Under the pieces are notes generated by a model. That model searched no databases and had not been told where the DNA came from. It saw only the letters and a list, made by a program, of their open reading frames with translations. A stretch of 64,000 bases of DNA from Cyanobacteria bacterium SIG31 (GTDB lineage Bacteria; Cyanobacteriota; Vampirovibrionia; Gastranaerophilales; Gastranaerophilaceae): the NCBI GenBank assembly GCA_015152465.1, contig SUTX01000002.1, positions 1-64,000 on the forward strand. Direction: 5' to 3'. A program made the position numbers and the translations under genes. The first letter of the stretch is position 1. Each line of letters starts with the position of its first letter. Shown piece by piece: positions 46,950 to 56,270 of this stretch.

Positions 46950-48260
46950 TTATTTTTTCAATGTCTTTTTATACCAATAATATACAGCTCTTGCAACACG
47001 ATTTGAGGAATGTCTTACAAGACCTTGCTTATTTTCTTCTATAAGTTTTTGCGATACAACAGTTACTCCTGTAGGAATGAGGTTTTCCATATCAAGTCTT
47101 ACGGGGATAGAACCAATTTTAGCATAGCCCTCAGAAATATTATTAGGTAGCGAGTTGTTTACCAAAACAGCATCAATAATTTTTTGGCCTTTAGCATGGT
47201 TTATTAATGCATTAACGTGACTTGCTACAGAATAAGCATCTGTTTCACCAGGTTGAGTCATAATATTGCATACATAAATCTTTTTAGCCCTAGATTCCAT
47301 AATTGCTTCTACAATGCCATCTACTAGAAGATTTGGTATGACACTTGTGTAAAGACTTCCTGGACCAAGAATTATTAAATCAGCACTTGCAATTGCATCC
47401 AACACTTCTGGCAAAGCTTTGCAGTGAGCAGGTTCTGTGAATAATTTTTTGATTTGTTTATGTTCTTCAGGAATATTGGATTCGCCCTTTACAATTGTCC
47501 CGTCTTCAAATTCAGCACCAAGTTTCATGTCATCTAAAGTCGCAGGTAAAACAACCCCACGGATATTTAATACGTTTGAAGATTCTTTAACAGCTTTAAC
47601 CATATTACCTGTGATAGAACAAAGAGCAGTTAAAAAGAGGTTCCCAAAGCTATGCCCTTCAAGTCCTTCCCCCTTTTTAAAACGATATTGAAATAATTCA
47701 GTAATTAAATCATCATCATCAGCTAATGCTGCAATACAGTTTCTGATATCACCAGGAGGTAAGATTCCCATATCTTCTCGAAGTCTACCTGAACTTCCCC
47801 CATCGTCACCTACGGTTACAACGGCGGTGATATTATTGGTATATCTTTTAATACCTCTTAATAGCATTGATAGGCCTGTACCGCCACCAATTGCAACTAT
47901 TTTTGCACCTTTATTAAGTTTACTTCTTCTATAAAGTCTTTCTAATAGAGAGTTTCCGCTCTTTGTAGAGTCCATATCCATAATTGATAATGTTGTTTTT
48001 TTCCAACCGCTAAAGAAGACAAATGCACCAATAAGGATAACTAAAACAGCTAATATTTCTGTAGGTAATATGAGTGCAGCCTTTCTAATGAATTCCATTG
48101 TTTGGTAAATAGGGCGAATATCAAAAATAATCAAAAACCCTAAAACCATTAAAACTGAGCCTAAAAAGATTAAAAATAACCATCTTTTTACATTTAAGCC
48201 AGGTATCAACCAGCCTACGTCTTTAGATACTTTTACATTTTTTCTAAACTTATTAATCAT
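46950..48260 (-). CDS. yvcK: YvcK/CofD-like protein with N-terminal membrane anchor
   Basis: The product has 436 residues from the ATG at 48260; a TTG 15 bp upstream is possible. Two hydrophobic helices near residues 25-50 and 65-85 precede the cytoplasmic domain. The UDP-sugar-binding core begins 'VAIGGGTGLSMLLRG' (123-137), followed by 'VGDDGGSSGRLRE', 'PPGDIRNCI' and 'ILGPGSLYTSVIPNLLV'. YvcK proteins bind UDP-GlcNAc and adjust cell-wall precursor flow. Cyanobacterial forms often have the same anchor. It follows pxpA by 2 bp. Confidence 0.92.
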   Translation of the reverse strand: MINKFRKNVKVSKDVGWLIPGLNVKRWLFLIFLGSVLMVLGFLIIFDIRPIYQTMEFIRKAALILPTEILAVLVILIGAFVFFSGWKKTTLSIMDMDSTKSGNSLLERLYRRSKLNKGAKIVAIGGGTGLSMLLRGIKRYTNNITAVVTVGDDGGSSGRLREDMGILPPGDIRNCIAALADDDDLITELFQYRFKKGEGLEGHSFGNLFLTALCSITGNMVKAVKESSNVLNIRGVVLPATLDDMKLGAEFEDGTIVKGESNIPEEHKQIKKLFTEPAHCKALPEVLDAIASADLIILGPGSLYTSVIPNLLVDGIVEAIMESRAKKIYVCNIMTQPGETDAYSVASHVNALINHAKGQKIIDAVLVNNSLPNNISEGYAKIGSIPVRLDMENLIPTGVTVVSQKLIEENKQGLVRHSSNRVARAVYYWYKKTLKK

Positions 48261-48262
48261 AA

Positions 48263-49057
48263 TTAATCCACCCAACCAGAAATCTTAGCGTTATTATAGT
48301 TTACAGGAGTTGGCGTCATTGTTTGACGAGCCTGTTGAATTAATTCCAAAGAGTTTTTATATTTATTTGAGAAGTGAATTGTATCAACGTCTGCAAAGCT
48401 CATACCGCCTAAATTGTTACGAATTTGTGATGTATGTAATAAATGCTGAAATCTTTTAATTAAATCGTAATTGTTTGTATTATCTTCCTTTGAATAATCA
48501 ATTGTTAAATCAGCATTATAAGTTTTTTCCAAGCTTAGTTCTTGGGCAACTTGAATACCTGTGTAATCAGCAACTTTTGCTGTAATGTCACCGACAGGTG
48601 CATAGTATACGAGCCAATCTGAACATTTTTTAATAGCACGAGCAATTGCACAAGAGAAAGTAAAATCTTCCCCAGCCATTTTATACATAGCACCATGAGG
48701 TCTAACATGTTCTATACTAAGACCATATGCTTTTGCAAAGGACATCAGAGCACCAATTTGGTATACAACAAGAGCTTCTAATTCGTCGTCTTTTAGCTCA
48801 ACTGGTCTATATCCAAATCCCTGAATGTCATTAAAGCCGATGTGAGCACCAATTACCACATTTTTATTTTTTGCTTTTAAAAGAGCTTCTTTAATGGTAG
48901 AGGGATCTCCAGAGTGGAAACCACAAGAAATATTAACAGAGCTAACATAATCTAAAAGCTCGTATTCGGTATTATTTTTGTATACGCCGTAGGCCTGTGC
49001 TAAATCGCAATTGAAATCAATATTTTTAATAGATTTTCTTTCTAAAACTTCTTGCAT
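48263..49057 (-). CDS. pxpA: 5-oxoprolinase subunit A (LamB/YcsF family)
   Basis: The product has 264 residues from the ATG at 49057, which has TTGGAGAA upstream; an in-frame TTG slightly upstream is not needed. With PxpB and PxpC it hydrolyses 5-oxoproline to glutamate. Family marks are 'NFDCDLAQAYG' (written by the protein as 'DFNCDLAQAYG'), 'SSVNISCGFHSGDPSTIKEA', 'GAHIGFND' and 'VRPHGAMYKM'. The B and C subunits are not adjacent, as they often are elsewhere. The gene is close to yvcK and probably co-transcribed. Confidence 0.9.
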   Translation of the reverse strand: MQEVLERKSIKNIDFNCDLAQAYGVYKNNTEYELLDYVSSVNISCGFHSGDPSTIKEALLKAKNKNVVIGAHIGFNDIQGFGYRPVELKDDELEALVVYQIGALMSFAKAYGLSIEHVRPHGAMYKMAGEDFTFSCAIARAIKKCSDWLVYYAPVGDITAKVADYTGIQVAQELSLEKTYNADLTIDYSKEDNTNNYDLIKRFQHLLHTSQIRNNLGGMSFADVDTIHFSNKYKNSLELIQQARQTMTPTPVNYNNAKISGWVD

Positions 49058-49246
49058 TATATTCTCCAAAAACCTTGTCTACACATAAAAATTGTACCAC
49101 AAAAAATGAGGTTATAATTACTTTTTTTTAATACTGATTTGTAACTTTTCCTTAACAATTTCATGACTTTCAGGCAATTTCTTATTAAAAAAATACTTTA
49201 TATAACTATAGTGTAGTAATTATAGTGTGACTCGTTGAGTGGTTTG

Positions 49247-49996
49247 ATGAAATTTTTTTACAATGCCCCTATTAAACTTAATATTCCAAGTTTACCTTTT
49301 AGGTCGCTTAATCCTGCGATAATAAGACCTCAAGGACAGCCTATTAATGACGGTTTTGCATCTAACCCATTATATGACAAATTTGGAACAAAAGCGGAAA
49401 TAGAGGCAGTTGCAAAGAATAATCCTCGAATTAGAGATATTATGAGTAAATATAATTTACCTCTTAAAGTTAATATGGAGGAATTGGAAAAACTTAAACA
49501 AGGTCATATGAAAGAAACTCGTATAGCGACAGCCAAAATGTATTCTTCTTTGCCGACTGAATTGAAGAAAGAGGTAAGTCTTCCAGAGCTTCAAGAAGCA
49601 GCTATGTTACACGATTATGGAAAAGTTCTTATTCCAGATGAAATTTTAAACAAAAAAGGTCGTTTAAATGAGAAAGAACGTGAAATCATGGAATTACATT
49701 CGGAATTAGGTTATGAACTTTTAAAAGATAAAGGGTTAAGTCAAAAGACATTAAACTTAATAAAATATCATCACCAAAATTTAAATAAAAATGGTTATCC
49801 TGCCGTAAATAAAGATTTCGAGTTTGGTATTGATGCACAAATTCTCAATACAGCTGATAAATATTCTGCGTTAAGAGAAAAAAGAAGTTATAAAAACCCT
49901 CTTGGTAAATATGAAGCTTTTGAAATAATTGCAAAAGATGTAAATAATGGTCAAATTTCTCAAGAAGTCTATACCGCACTTATAAGAAGTGTTTAA
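49247..49996 (+). CDS. Compact HD-GYP-like phosphohydrolase
   Basis: The product has 249 residues from the ATG at 49247; a TTG 12 bp upstream is the alternative. A tag-like lead ('LNIPSLPFRSLNPA') and about 70 residues of linker precede an HD-GYP-type domain. Unlike the protein at 14159, it keeps 'LHDYGK' (121-126), 'YHHQNLNKNGYP' (174-185) and 'ILNTADKYSALREKRSYK'. It therefore looks active on cyclic di-GMP or a related nucleotide. No other signalling domain is attached. Confidence 0.8.
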   Translation: MKFFYNAPIKLNIPSLPFRSLNPAIIRPQGQPINDGFASNPLYDKFGTKAEIEAVAKNNPRIRDIMSKYNLPLKVNMEELEKLKQGHMKETRIATAKMYSSLPTELKKEVSLPELQEAAMLHDYGKVLIPDEILNKKGRLNEKEREIMELHSELGYELLKDKGLSQKTLNLIKYHHQNLNKNGYPAVNKDFEFGIDAQILNTADKYSALREKRSYKNPLGKYEAFEIIAKDVNNGQISQEVYTALIRSV

Positions 49997-50011
49997 TAAG
50001 TTTGATAAAGG

Positions 50012-50043
50012 AACGGGCAGGTTCTACAGAACCTGCCCGTTTT
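50012..50043. terminator. Terminator between the HD-GYP gene and the SLH gene
   Basis: Stem AACGGGCAGGTTCT / GAACCTGCCCGTT with a 3-nt loop and T run, 15 bp after the stop. Usable by both convergent genes. Confidence 0.92.
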
Positions 50044-50066
50044 AGCTCTCTTAACTGTCCTCTCTC

Positions 50067-51476
50067 TTAGAATATAATTGTTAATTCTTCATCAGGATTC
50101 AAGCTAGAATCATTAGTTGTGTTAGGAACTATTATGTATTTGCATTCATCATAGAATTCATATAATACACCGAATGTTCCACTTACAGCTAATTTAGATA
50201 AGTTGTATACACCTTTACCTGCAGTAATAAAGCTGCTTCCTACGCTCTTAAGACCTTTAAGAGGGTGTAATGATGCTGTGTCAACGAATGCGTCAGACCA
50301 ATTGCCACCGTATTCTTCTACGCCATTAGCAATAACTTCTGCGCCTTCAGAAATTGTTCTTCCTGCAACGCCAGCAACTCTGCCTACCATAGAGAATGGA
50401 GCACCAAGAACTCTTGATATAATGTTAGGGTTTTTCATAACATCAGCTTGAGCACTTGAAAGTTGTTTAGGGAAGTTTGCACAATTTTCACCGTTTGAAA
50501 TTGTATCAAATTGTACTTCAAGATATCCAGGTTTTTTAACGCCAGGTCTTGCAACAGAAACAACTTTTCCTTTAACTGTAGAACCAGCAGGGTAGCAAGT
50601 ACCACAAATAGTTACATCTTCAGTAGTTTTAGCTGTAAATGTGTCGCCGACGTTAGAAACTCTAGCACTTAGTCTTTCGCTTAGTTTAATTTTTACAGCA
50701 ACAGGTTCATATTTATAAGCACAGCCGATTGCACCATTAGATGTATCAATTCTGAAGTTTCTTTTCATTGCTGAAATGAAATACGCAACTTGTTCTTTTG
50801 ATAAGTATTCATCATTAATAACTTTATCTGTGTTAGGAACTAGGCTCAATAAACCTGAAGCAATAACTTCGTTTGTTGCTTGGTATGCCCATTCTGGAAC
50901 ATATTTAATGGTTTGTCCATTTAGAACAGGAACTGATGCATCAGCTTCAAGATTCATTAATTTAGCGAAAGTACAGAAAACTTCTGCTTTTGTGATTGCT
51001 TTATCTGGTTTGAATGTTGAATCTGGATAACCAATCATAACATCAGCAGTTAAAGCTCTTTCGATTTCTGTTTTTGCCCAATAACCTTCTGAGATATCAG
51101 TATATTTTGTTGAATCACCTTTTGTTAAACCTAAGCCTTCAGAAATAAGGAAAGCTAGTTCAGAACGAAGAACTGGCATTTTTGGATCATGCAATGCACC
51201 TCTTTTTTCATCCATTTTTGCTTTCATGTCTTTTAGCATTTGTTTTGCGTAATGTCCAACGATTACGTTTTGTTTGTTTTCAATCGTTTTAACATGGCAT
51301 GGTTTATAAATTCTTCCGCCAACGATAACGTCACTTTCAGCTGTTACAAGAGCGTGTCCTTGTGAGCCAAAAAGAGTTGGGTGAGCGTAAGCTTGGATTG
51401 AATCTGCAGCGGTTGCAACACCAGCAGTAACACAAATAACACCCATTGCCATTAGAAGTTCTTTTGTTAGTTTCAT
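50067..51476 (-). CDS. Exported SLH-domain protein
   Basis: The product has 469 residues with a signal peptide ('LLMAMGVICVTAGVATAADS', ending near 24). Residues 95-235 contain SLH motifs: 'LRSELAFLISEGLGL', 'YTDISEGYWAKTEIERA', 'MIGYPDSTFKPDKAITKAE' and 'YLSKEQVAYFISAM'. SLH domains bind pyruvylated secondary wall polymers on peptidoglycan. In Cyanobacteria and relatives they anchor outer-membrane porins. The remaining 235 residues have a small beta domain ('LSARVSNVGDTFTAKTTEDV') and a Gly/Ala-rich tail, not an obvious beta barrel. GGAG precedes the ATG. It probably tethers the outer membrane to the wall. Confidence 0.85.
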   Translation of the reverse strand: MKLTKELLMAMGVICVTAGVATAADSIQAYAHPTLFGSQGHALVTAESDVIVGGRIYKPCHVKTIENKQNVIVGHYAKQMLKDMKAKMDEKRGALHDPKMPVLRSELAFLISEGLGLTKGDSTKYTDISEGYWAKTEIERALTADVMIGYPDSTFKPDKAITKAEVFCTFAKLMNLEADASVPVLNGQTIKYVPEWAYQATNEVIASGLLSLVPNTDKVINDEYLSKEQVAYFISAMKRNFRIDTSNGAIGCAYKYEPVAVKIKLSERLSARVSNVGDTFTAKTTEDVTICGTCYPAGSTVKGKVVSVARPGVKKPGYLEVQFDTISNGENCANFPKQLSSAQADVMKNPNIISRVLGAPFSMVGRVAGVAGRTISEGAEVIANGVEEYGGNWSDAFVDTASLHPLKGLKSVGSSFITAGKGVYNLSKLAVSGTFGVLYEFYDECKYIIVPNTTNDSSLNPDEELTIIF

Positions 51477-51554
51477 ACTTCTCCTTTCATAAGACCTTTG
51501 TTTTAAAGGTTACTCTCTTTCGTACTTTTTTTTATTTAGTATACCATAATTTTT

Positions 51555-52550
51555 CTATTTTTTACGTTTTTGTAATAGATAAGCTTGCGGATAACAATAA
51601 TCTTCTCTAAAGCCGACTTTTCTATACATTTTTAAGGCTTTATAATTATTTGTTTCCGTTGTGACATTTACTTCTGAGAAATCTTTTTCACCAAGTTTTG
51701 TCCAATCAACAATTGTTTTAATTGTTCTATTTAATAAGTGCTCTGAAAAACCGTGACCTCTATGTTTTTTATCAATAGCAACGAGTGGAACATTCGCAAT
51801 TCTGCCTCCAGTTACATTTGCAAAAGCAAAACCACAAGGCTTGTCGTTGTGTAGTAGTACAGATGTTGCATCAGGTAAAAATTCGCCATAAATATTTTCA
51901 ACAATTTTATTTATTATATCTGTTGTTCCTTCAATTGTTTTAAATCTGGTATCGTATAAGGCGTCTTGAGTGTCTTTGAACGATTCATGAATGACTTTTA
52001 TAGCATCTTGCCTGAAAGTATCTGAGTAGCATACTACTTTGTATTCATCGTCTTTTTCAGAAAGTTTCATATTTTCTAGAGTTCTTTCTGAAGAGGCATT
52101 TCCCATTAAAAATCTTAAGACCGCAAGTCCTATAAATTTAAATCCAAACTTAGCAATATCTGCCGTGAACACAGATTGATGTCCTAACATTGGATATGAT
52201 ACTACTTTGTTTTGTCTTTCTGTTTCAGTTAGTTCAAGAAATTTTTCCATTAAAAGTTTATATTTTGCGGATTCATCTTCTGTACCCAAGCAGTGAATCA
52301 TGTTTAGTTCAATTGATTCAGAAATATTTGTTGTATAAACAAGAAAAGCTGTAGGGATAAGGTTTTCTTTTAAAACAATACATTTTAAATATCCCATTTC
52401 TACTGCAGAAATAAACTCTTCGTATCCAAGAGGTTCTAATTCAAATTTATATTCACTTATAGCTTTTGCTTTAAAGTCATTATAAACTCCTTTAAAAATT
52501 TTGAAAGAACTGCCGTCCAGTAAACCAACTTCGTAATTCATTTCCGCCAT
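51555..52550 (-). CDS. GNAT-family N-acetyltransferase with duplicated fold
   Basis: The product has 331 residues, twice the usual single domain. The C-terminal half shows the acetyl-CoA loop 'IDKKHRGHGFSEHLLNRT' (about 268-285) and the closing 'NYKALKMYRKVGFRED'. The N-terminal half (1-150) has GNAT-like strands without the glycine loop and may be a degenerate copy. It lies 10 bp after ribBA with AAGGA before the ATG. The substrate is unknown, and grouping with riboflavin genes may not be functional. Confidence 0.8.
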   Translation of the reverse strand: MAEMNYEVGLLDGSSFKIFKGVYNDFKAKAISEYKFELEPLGYEEFISAVEMGYLKCIVLKENLIPTAFLVYTTNISESIELNMIHCLGTEDESAKYKLLMEKFLELTETERQNKVVSYPMLGHQSVFTADIAKFGFKFIGLAVLRFLMGNASSERTLENMKLSEKDDEYKVVCYSDTFRQDAIKVIHESFKDTQDALYDTRFKTIEGTTDIINKIVENIYGEFLPDATSVLLHNDKPCGFAFANVTGGRIANVPLVAIDKKHRGHGFSEHLLNRTIKTIVDWTKLGEKDFSEVNVTTETNNYKALKMYRKVGFREDYCYPQAYLLQKRKK

Positions 52551-52560
52551 AATTATTCCT

Positions 52561-53769
52561 TTACATTAGATGATGCATTTTTTCTTTTTTTGTATTTATG
52601 TATTTCTCATTATATTTATTAACTTCTGATTTAATATTTATATTTTCGTTGATAGTTAGACCATATCCTTTTAAACCTATGATTTTTTTAGGATTGTTTG
52701 TTATTAGATTAAAATTATTAAACCCTAAATCTAAGATAATTTGTGCTCCTACACCATAGTTTCTCAAATCAGGAGCAAAACCTAACGAAACATTTGCTTC
52801 TACAGTATCTTGTCCATCATCTTGAAGCTTGTATGCTTTTAGCTTATTAATTAAACCTATTCCTCTACCTTCGTGGTCTCTTAGGTAGATTAGTGCACCT
52901 TTACCATGTTTATCAATCATTTTTAAAGCTTCGTGCAATTGCCAATTACAATCACATTTCAAGCTGTGAAATATATCGCCAGTTAAGCATTCGCTATGAA
53001 CTCTTATCAAAGGTGTCTTTTCAGAGCCGTCGTCTTTAACCAAAGCGACGTGTTCACAGCCAGAAATTGTATCTCTATAACCCACGATATTAAAATCACC
53101 AAATTGTGTTGGCAAAAATGTTTCAACTTCTCTATTAACAAATCTTTCTTGTTTAAGCCTGTATGCTATTAAATCAGAAACAGTTATAAACTTAATTCCG
53201 TGTTTTTTAGCAAATTTGTGTAATTCATCTCTGCGAGCCATTTTGCCGTCTTCTGCCATGATTTCACACATGACGCCAGCCGGTCTGTGCCCACAAAGGA
53301 TTGCTAGATCAACAACAGCTTCTGTATGACCGCATCTTTTAAGTACTCCACCTTTTCTAGCAACACAAGGAAACATGTGTCCAGGTTTAACTAAGTCTGT
53401 AGGAATAGCATCTGGGGCAATTGCAACCTCAATTGTTTTAGCCCTGTCATAAGCTGATATTCCAGTTGTAACGCCGAATTTAGGATGTGCATCAATACTT
53501 AATGAAAAAGCAGTTTGCATTGATTCAGTATTTCTTTGAACCATTTGAGGAAGTTCCATTTTCTCAGCAATTTCAGATGAAATTGCTAAACAAATAAGGC
53601 CCCTGCACTCTTTAGCTATAAAATTTATGAGCTCAGGTGTTACAAATTGTGCAGAACAAATTAAGTCACCTTCGTTTTCTCTATCCTCATCGTCAGCAAC
53701 TATAAGAGGTTTTCCTAATCTGAAATCCTCTAATGCTTCTTCGATTGTATTAAATTGATTTGTGAACAT
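52561..53769 (-). CDS. ribBA: Bifunctional DHBP synthase / GTP cyclohydrolase II
   Basis: The product has 402 residues. The N-terminal 3,4-dihydroxy-2-butanone-4-phosphate synthase has 'DDEDRENEGDL' (21-31) and 'GHTEAVVDL'. The C-terminal GTP cyclohydrolase II has the zinc cysteines in 'CLTGDIFHSLKCDC', then 'RDHEGRGIGLINKL' and 'LGFAPDLRNYGVGAQI'. Both make riboflavin precursors, from ribulose-5-phosphate and GTP. The tail is lysine-rich. It follows ribE by 10 bp; ribD and ribH are elsewhere. No FMN riboswitch is visible upstream of the pair. Confidence 0.96.
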   Translation of the reverse strand: MFTNQFNTIEEALEDFRLGKPLIVADDEDRENEGDLICSAQFVTPELINFIAKECRGLICLAISSEIAEKMELPQMVQRNTESMQTAFSLSIDAHPKFGVTTGISAYDRAKTIEVAIAPDAIPTDLVKPGHMFPCVARKGGVLKRCGHTEAVVDLAILCGHRPAGVMCEIMAEDGKMARRDELHKFAKKHGIKFITVSDLIAYRLKQERFVNREVETFLPTQFGDFNIVGYRDTISGCEHVALVKDDGSEKTPLIRVHSECLTGDIFHSLKCDCNWQLHEALKMIDKHGKGALIYLRDHEGRGIGLINKLKAYKLQDDGQDTVEANVSLGFAPDLRNYGVGAQIILDLGFNNFNLITNNPKKIIGLKGYGLTINENINIKSEVNKYNEKYINTKKEKMHHLM

Positions 53770-53779
53770 TCATTTACCC

Positions 53780-54406
53780 CTAAAATCCATGCTCCTGCAG
53801 GAATTCTAAGCTTATTCTTGATTTATTATCACTTGTTGATAAAAATTTTTCAATATATTTAGCGACAATATCGACCTCAATATTTACATAATCGCCAAAT
53901 TTTAGAGTTTTTAAATTAGTATTTTCAAAAGTGTGTGGAATAATAGCAAGAGAAATTACATTGTTATCAATTTCTGCTACAGTTAAACTTATACCATTTA
54001 TTGCTATTGAACCTTTTTTAACAACATATTTTGATTGCTCAAAAGGCAACTCAATGTTTAGTTCATAAAAATCACCTTGCTTTTTACAATCTAAATATTT
54101 ACCCTTACCATCAATATGTCCAGAAACCATATGTCCGCCGAATCGTCCATCAGCTTTCATTGCTCGTTCTAGATTTACAAAATCTCCTTTATGAAGATTT
54201 TCTAATGCAGTTACTTTAAAAGTTTCTGGTGAAACATCAGCAGTAAACCCTTTTGGTAAAAGAGTTGTCACGGTAAGACAAACGCCATTAACTGCGATAC
54301 TATCACCTAGTTTTGCGTCTTCAATTACAGTTCCACACTCAACTGTGATTTTGTTGGATTTAATTTCTTGGATTTTACCAAGTTCTTCTATAATACCCGT
54401 GAACAT
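53780..54406 (-). CDS. ribE: Riboflavin synthase alpha subunit
   Basis: The product has 208 residues from the ATG at 54406, which gives the standard start 'MFTGIIEELG'; an upstream ATG would add nine unrelated residues. It dismutates two lumazine molecules to riboflavin. The two lumazine-binding repeats are clear: 'AKLGDSIAVNGVCLTV' in the first and 'KKGSIAINGISLTVAE' in the second, with 'MVSGHIDGKG' between. It heads ribE-ribBA-GNAT. An extended -10 lies 7 nt before the ATG, so the mRNA should be leaderless. Confidence 0.95.
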   Translation of the reverse strand: MFTGIIEELGKIQEIKSNKITVECGTVIEDAKLGDSIAVNGVCLTVTTLLPKGFTADVSPETFKVTALENLHKGDFVNLERAMKADGRFGGHMVSGHIDGKGKYLDCKKQGDFYELNIELPFEQSKYVVKKGSIAINGISLTVAEIDNNVISLAIIPHTFENTNLKTLKFGDYVNIEVDIVAKYIEKFLSTSDNKSRISLEFLQEHGF

Positions 54407-54422
54407 GCTTTTTATTTTATCA
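54406..54422 (-). promoter_or_regulatory. Extended -10 box predicting a leaderless ribE mRNA
   Basis: On the minus strand TGATAAAAT (54422-54414) is followed by seven nt (AAAAAGC) and the ATG at 54406. No ribosome site is present. Confidence 0.55.
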
Positions 54423-54446
54423 TGAAAAAGCATATTTCGTAAAGGT

Positions 54447-55283
54447 TTAGCGGTTAATTTTTTGTCTATAAATTGAGTTTGAACCCTGACAAGTTATGAA
54501 AAGCATATTTCCATTAACGTGGAGTCCATATGGTTTGTCTAATCTTTCGACGAGAATAGAAATAGCACCTTGCGGTGTAATTTTTAAAACATTATTTGCA
54601 CTATAGTTTGATACATAAATATTTCCAATTTCGTCACTTGCAAGACTTATTGGCCCCTTTATTTTATCGCTCTTGGCAAAAACGATTCTTTTATTATCCG
54701 GTGTGATTTTTATTATTGAATTATCTGAAAAAGTTGCAACATAAACATTCCCGTCTTTATCTGATGTAACGCCTGTAGGACTTACGACATTTTCATAAAT
54801 TCCTGTTTGGGTTGCAATTTTTGACGGTGTATTAGCTTGTTGTACGGGAGTTGTTGTATTAACTTTTATAACTTCTGCCAAGTCTTGAGCTCTTTTGTAG
54901 TAATCACTTGACTGTGGAATTAAAGAAATATATTCTGCGGCTTTTGTATAGTCATCTTGTTTAGATGCCAAATTTGCAAGTTTATATATAACTTCATAAT
55001 CGTTAGGGTTTCTTAGATAAATTTGTTTGAACACGTTTGTAGCTTCAGAATAATTGCGTAAATATTCCAAGACAACCCCTAGATTATAATAAGCGTCAAT
55101 GTAATCAGGATAAGCTCGAATTGCACCTCTAAAAGATTCTATAGCTCTTTCATACATGCCAAGCTTATAAAAATCAATACCTTGATTGTAATCAAGTTTT
55201 GCATCAACTGGTATTTCTGTTGCAAAAGAAGTAATTGGTATTATTGTTAAAACAGCTATTGTTACAAAAAACTTTTTAAGCAT
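54447..55283 (-). CDS. Exported TPR and NHL-repeat protein
   Basis: The product has 278 residues from the ATG at 55283, which has GAGGG upstream; a longer reading lacks a site. The signal peptide is 'FFVTIAVLTIIPITSFATE'. Three TPR units follow at about 28-130 ('YNQGIDFYKLGMYERAIESF', 'AYYNLGVVLEYLRNYSEATN'). Residues 150-278 form NHL-like strands ('SPTGVTSDKDGNVYVATFSD', 'SDEIGNIYVSNYSANNVLKI'), about three blades, too few for a closed propeller. It is likely periplasmic and protein-binding. The function is unknown. Confidence 0.82.
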   Translation of the reverse strand: MLKKFFVTIAVLTIIPITSFATEIPVDAKLDYNQGIDFYKLGMYERAIESFRGAIRAYPDYIDAYYNLGVVLEYLRNYSEATNVFKQIYLRNPNDYEVIYKLANLASKQDDYTKAAEYISLIPQSSDYYKRAQDLAEVIKVNTTTPVQQANTPSKIATQTGIYENVVSPTGVTSDKDGNVYVATFSDNSIIKITPDNKRIVFAKSDKIKGPISLASDEIGNIYVSNYSANNVLKITPQGAISILVERLDKPYGLHVNGNMLFITCQGSNSIYRQKINR

Positions 55284-55355
55284 AAGATTACCCTCATTTT
55301 GTTTATATACTATAGCATAATTTATAGACAAATGTATATTTTTAAAAATTTAATG

Positions 55356-55368
55356 TAGAATAAAAATA
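55356..55368 (+). promoter_or_regulatory. -10 box predicting a leaderless miaA mRNA
   Basis: TAGAAT ends at 55361 and six nt (AAAAAT) precede the ATG at 55368. No ribosome site is present. The TG lies directly against the box rather than one base away. Confidence 0.45.
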
Positions 55369-56216
55369 TGAAACCAAAAGTTATTGCGGTCGTTGGACCA
55401 ACTGCAAGTGGAAAAACAAAGTTAGCTATTGATTTGGCAAAACAAGTCGATGGTGAAGTGATTTCTGCTGATTCAAGATATGTTTATAAAGGGTTTGACA
55501 TAGCATCTGCAAAACCAACAATTGAAGAAATGGACGGAATACCACATCATCTTATTGATATTGTTGAGCCCGAAGTTGATTATTCAGTTGCAGATTTTTA
55601 TGATGATGCAAGAGCTAAAATATACGAAATTATTCAACGTGGTAAAACACCAATTGTAGCTGGCGGAACGGGGTTATATTTTAGAGTTTTATTGGAAACT
55701 TATGACTTGCCTCGAGTAGAGGCTAATCCTGAATTGAGAGCTGAATTAGATTTGAGAGAAAAAGAAGATTTACTCGAAGAACTAAAGCTTTTAGACCCAA
55801 TAGGTTATGAAAAAGTAAAAGATGCTAATAAAAGAAGAATTGTTAGAGCTTTAGAAGTTACAAAAATATTAGGAAAACCGTTCTCTGAAGCTTCCAAAGA
55901 AAAAGAGCCTGAATTTGATGTTGATTGGAAAATTCCGTATATAGAATCTCGAGAAGTTTTATATGATAGAATTAACCGACGTGTCGATACGATGGTTGAA
56001 CAAGGTGTGATTGAAGAAACTAAGCAACTTTTAGAAAAACATGGCCGTATTAAAAACTTTGTTTGCACAATCGGATACCAAGAAATCTTGACATACTTAG
56101 ATGGAGAAGCAACTTTAGAAGAAGCTCTGGACAAGTTAAAACAACATACAAGGAACTATGCAAAACGTCAGCTCACTTGGTTTAGACGCAATCCTGCGTT
56201 GAAGATTAATTACTAA
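55368..56216 (+). CDS. miaA: tRNA dimethylallyltransferase
   Basis: The product has 282 residues, slightly short for the family. It transfers a dimethylallyl group to A37 of tRNAs reading UNN codons. The P-loop is 'VVGPTASGKTKLAIDLA' (6-22), followed by 'EVISADSRYVYKGFDIASAK', shown here as residues 30-49. 'VAGGTGLYFRVLL' comes next, and the C-terminal 'TRNYAKRQLTWFRRNP' contacts tRNA. It is transcribed away from the TPR/NHL gene. Confidence 0.96.
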   Translation: MKPKVIAVVGPTASGKTKLAIDLAKQVDGEVISADSRYVYKGFDIASAKPTIEEMDGIPHHLIDIVEPEVDYSVADFYDDARAKIYEIIQRGKTPIVAGGTGLYFRVLLETYDLPRVEANPELRAELDLREKEDLLEELKLLDPIGYEKVKDANKRRIVRALEVTKILGKPFSEASKEKEPEFDVDWKIPYIESREVLYDRINRRVDTMVEQGVIEETKQLLEKHGRIKNFVCTIGYQEILTYLDGEATLEEALDKLKQHTRNYAKRQLTWFRRNPALKINY

Positions 56217-56254
56217 TTATTTTTATAAAATATTAATTCCTCTTACAAACTTCA

Positions 56255-56270
56255 TGATATAATACTTGTA
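56255..56270 (+). promoter_or_regulatory. Extended -10 box predicting a leaderless coaBC mRNA
   Basis: TGATATAAT ends at 56263 and six nt (ACTTGT) precede the ATG at 56270. No ribosome site is present. The 11-mer CATGATATAAT is shared with the pflB promoter. Confidence 0.6.

Noticed and set aside
54407..54446. FMN riboswitch before ribE
   Set aside because: Only about 40 bp separate ribE from the next gene, the RFN element is far longer, and the promoter lies against the ATG.
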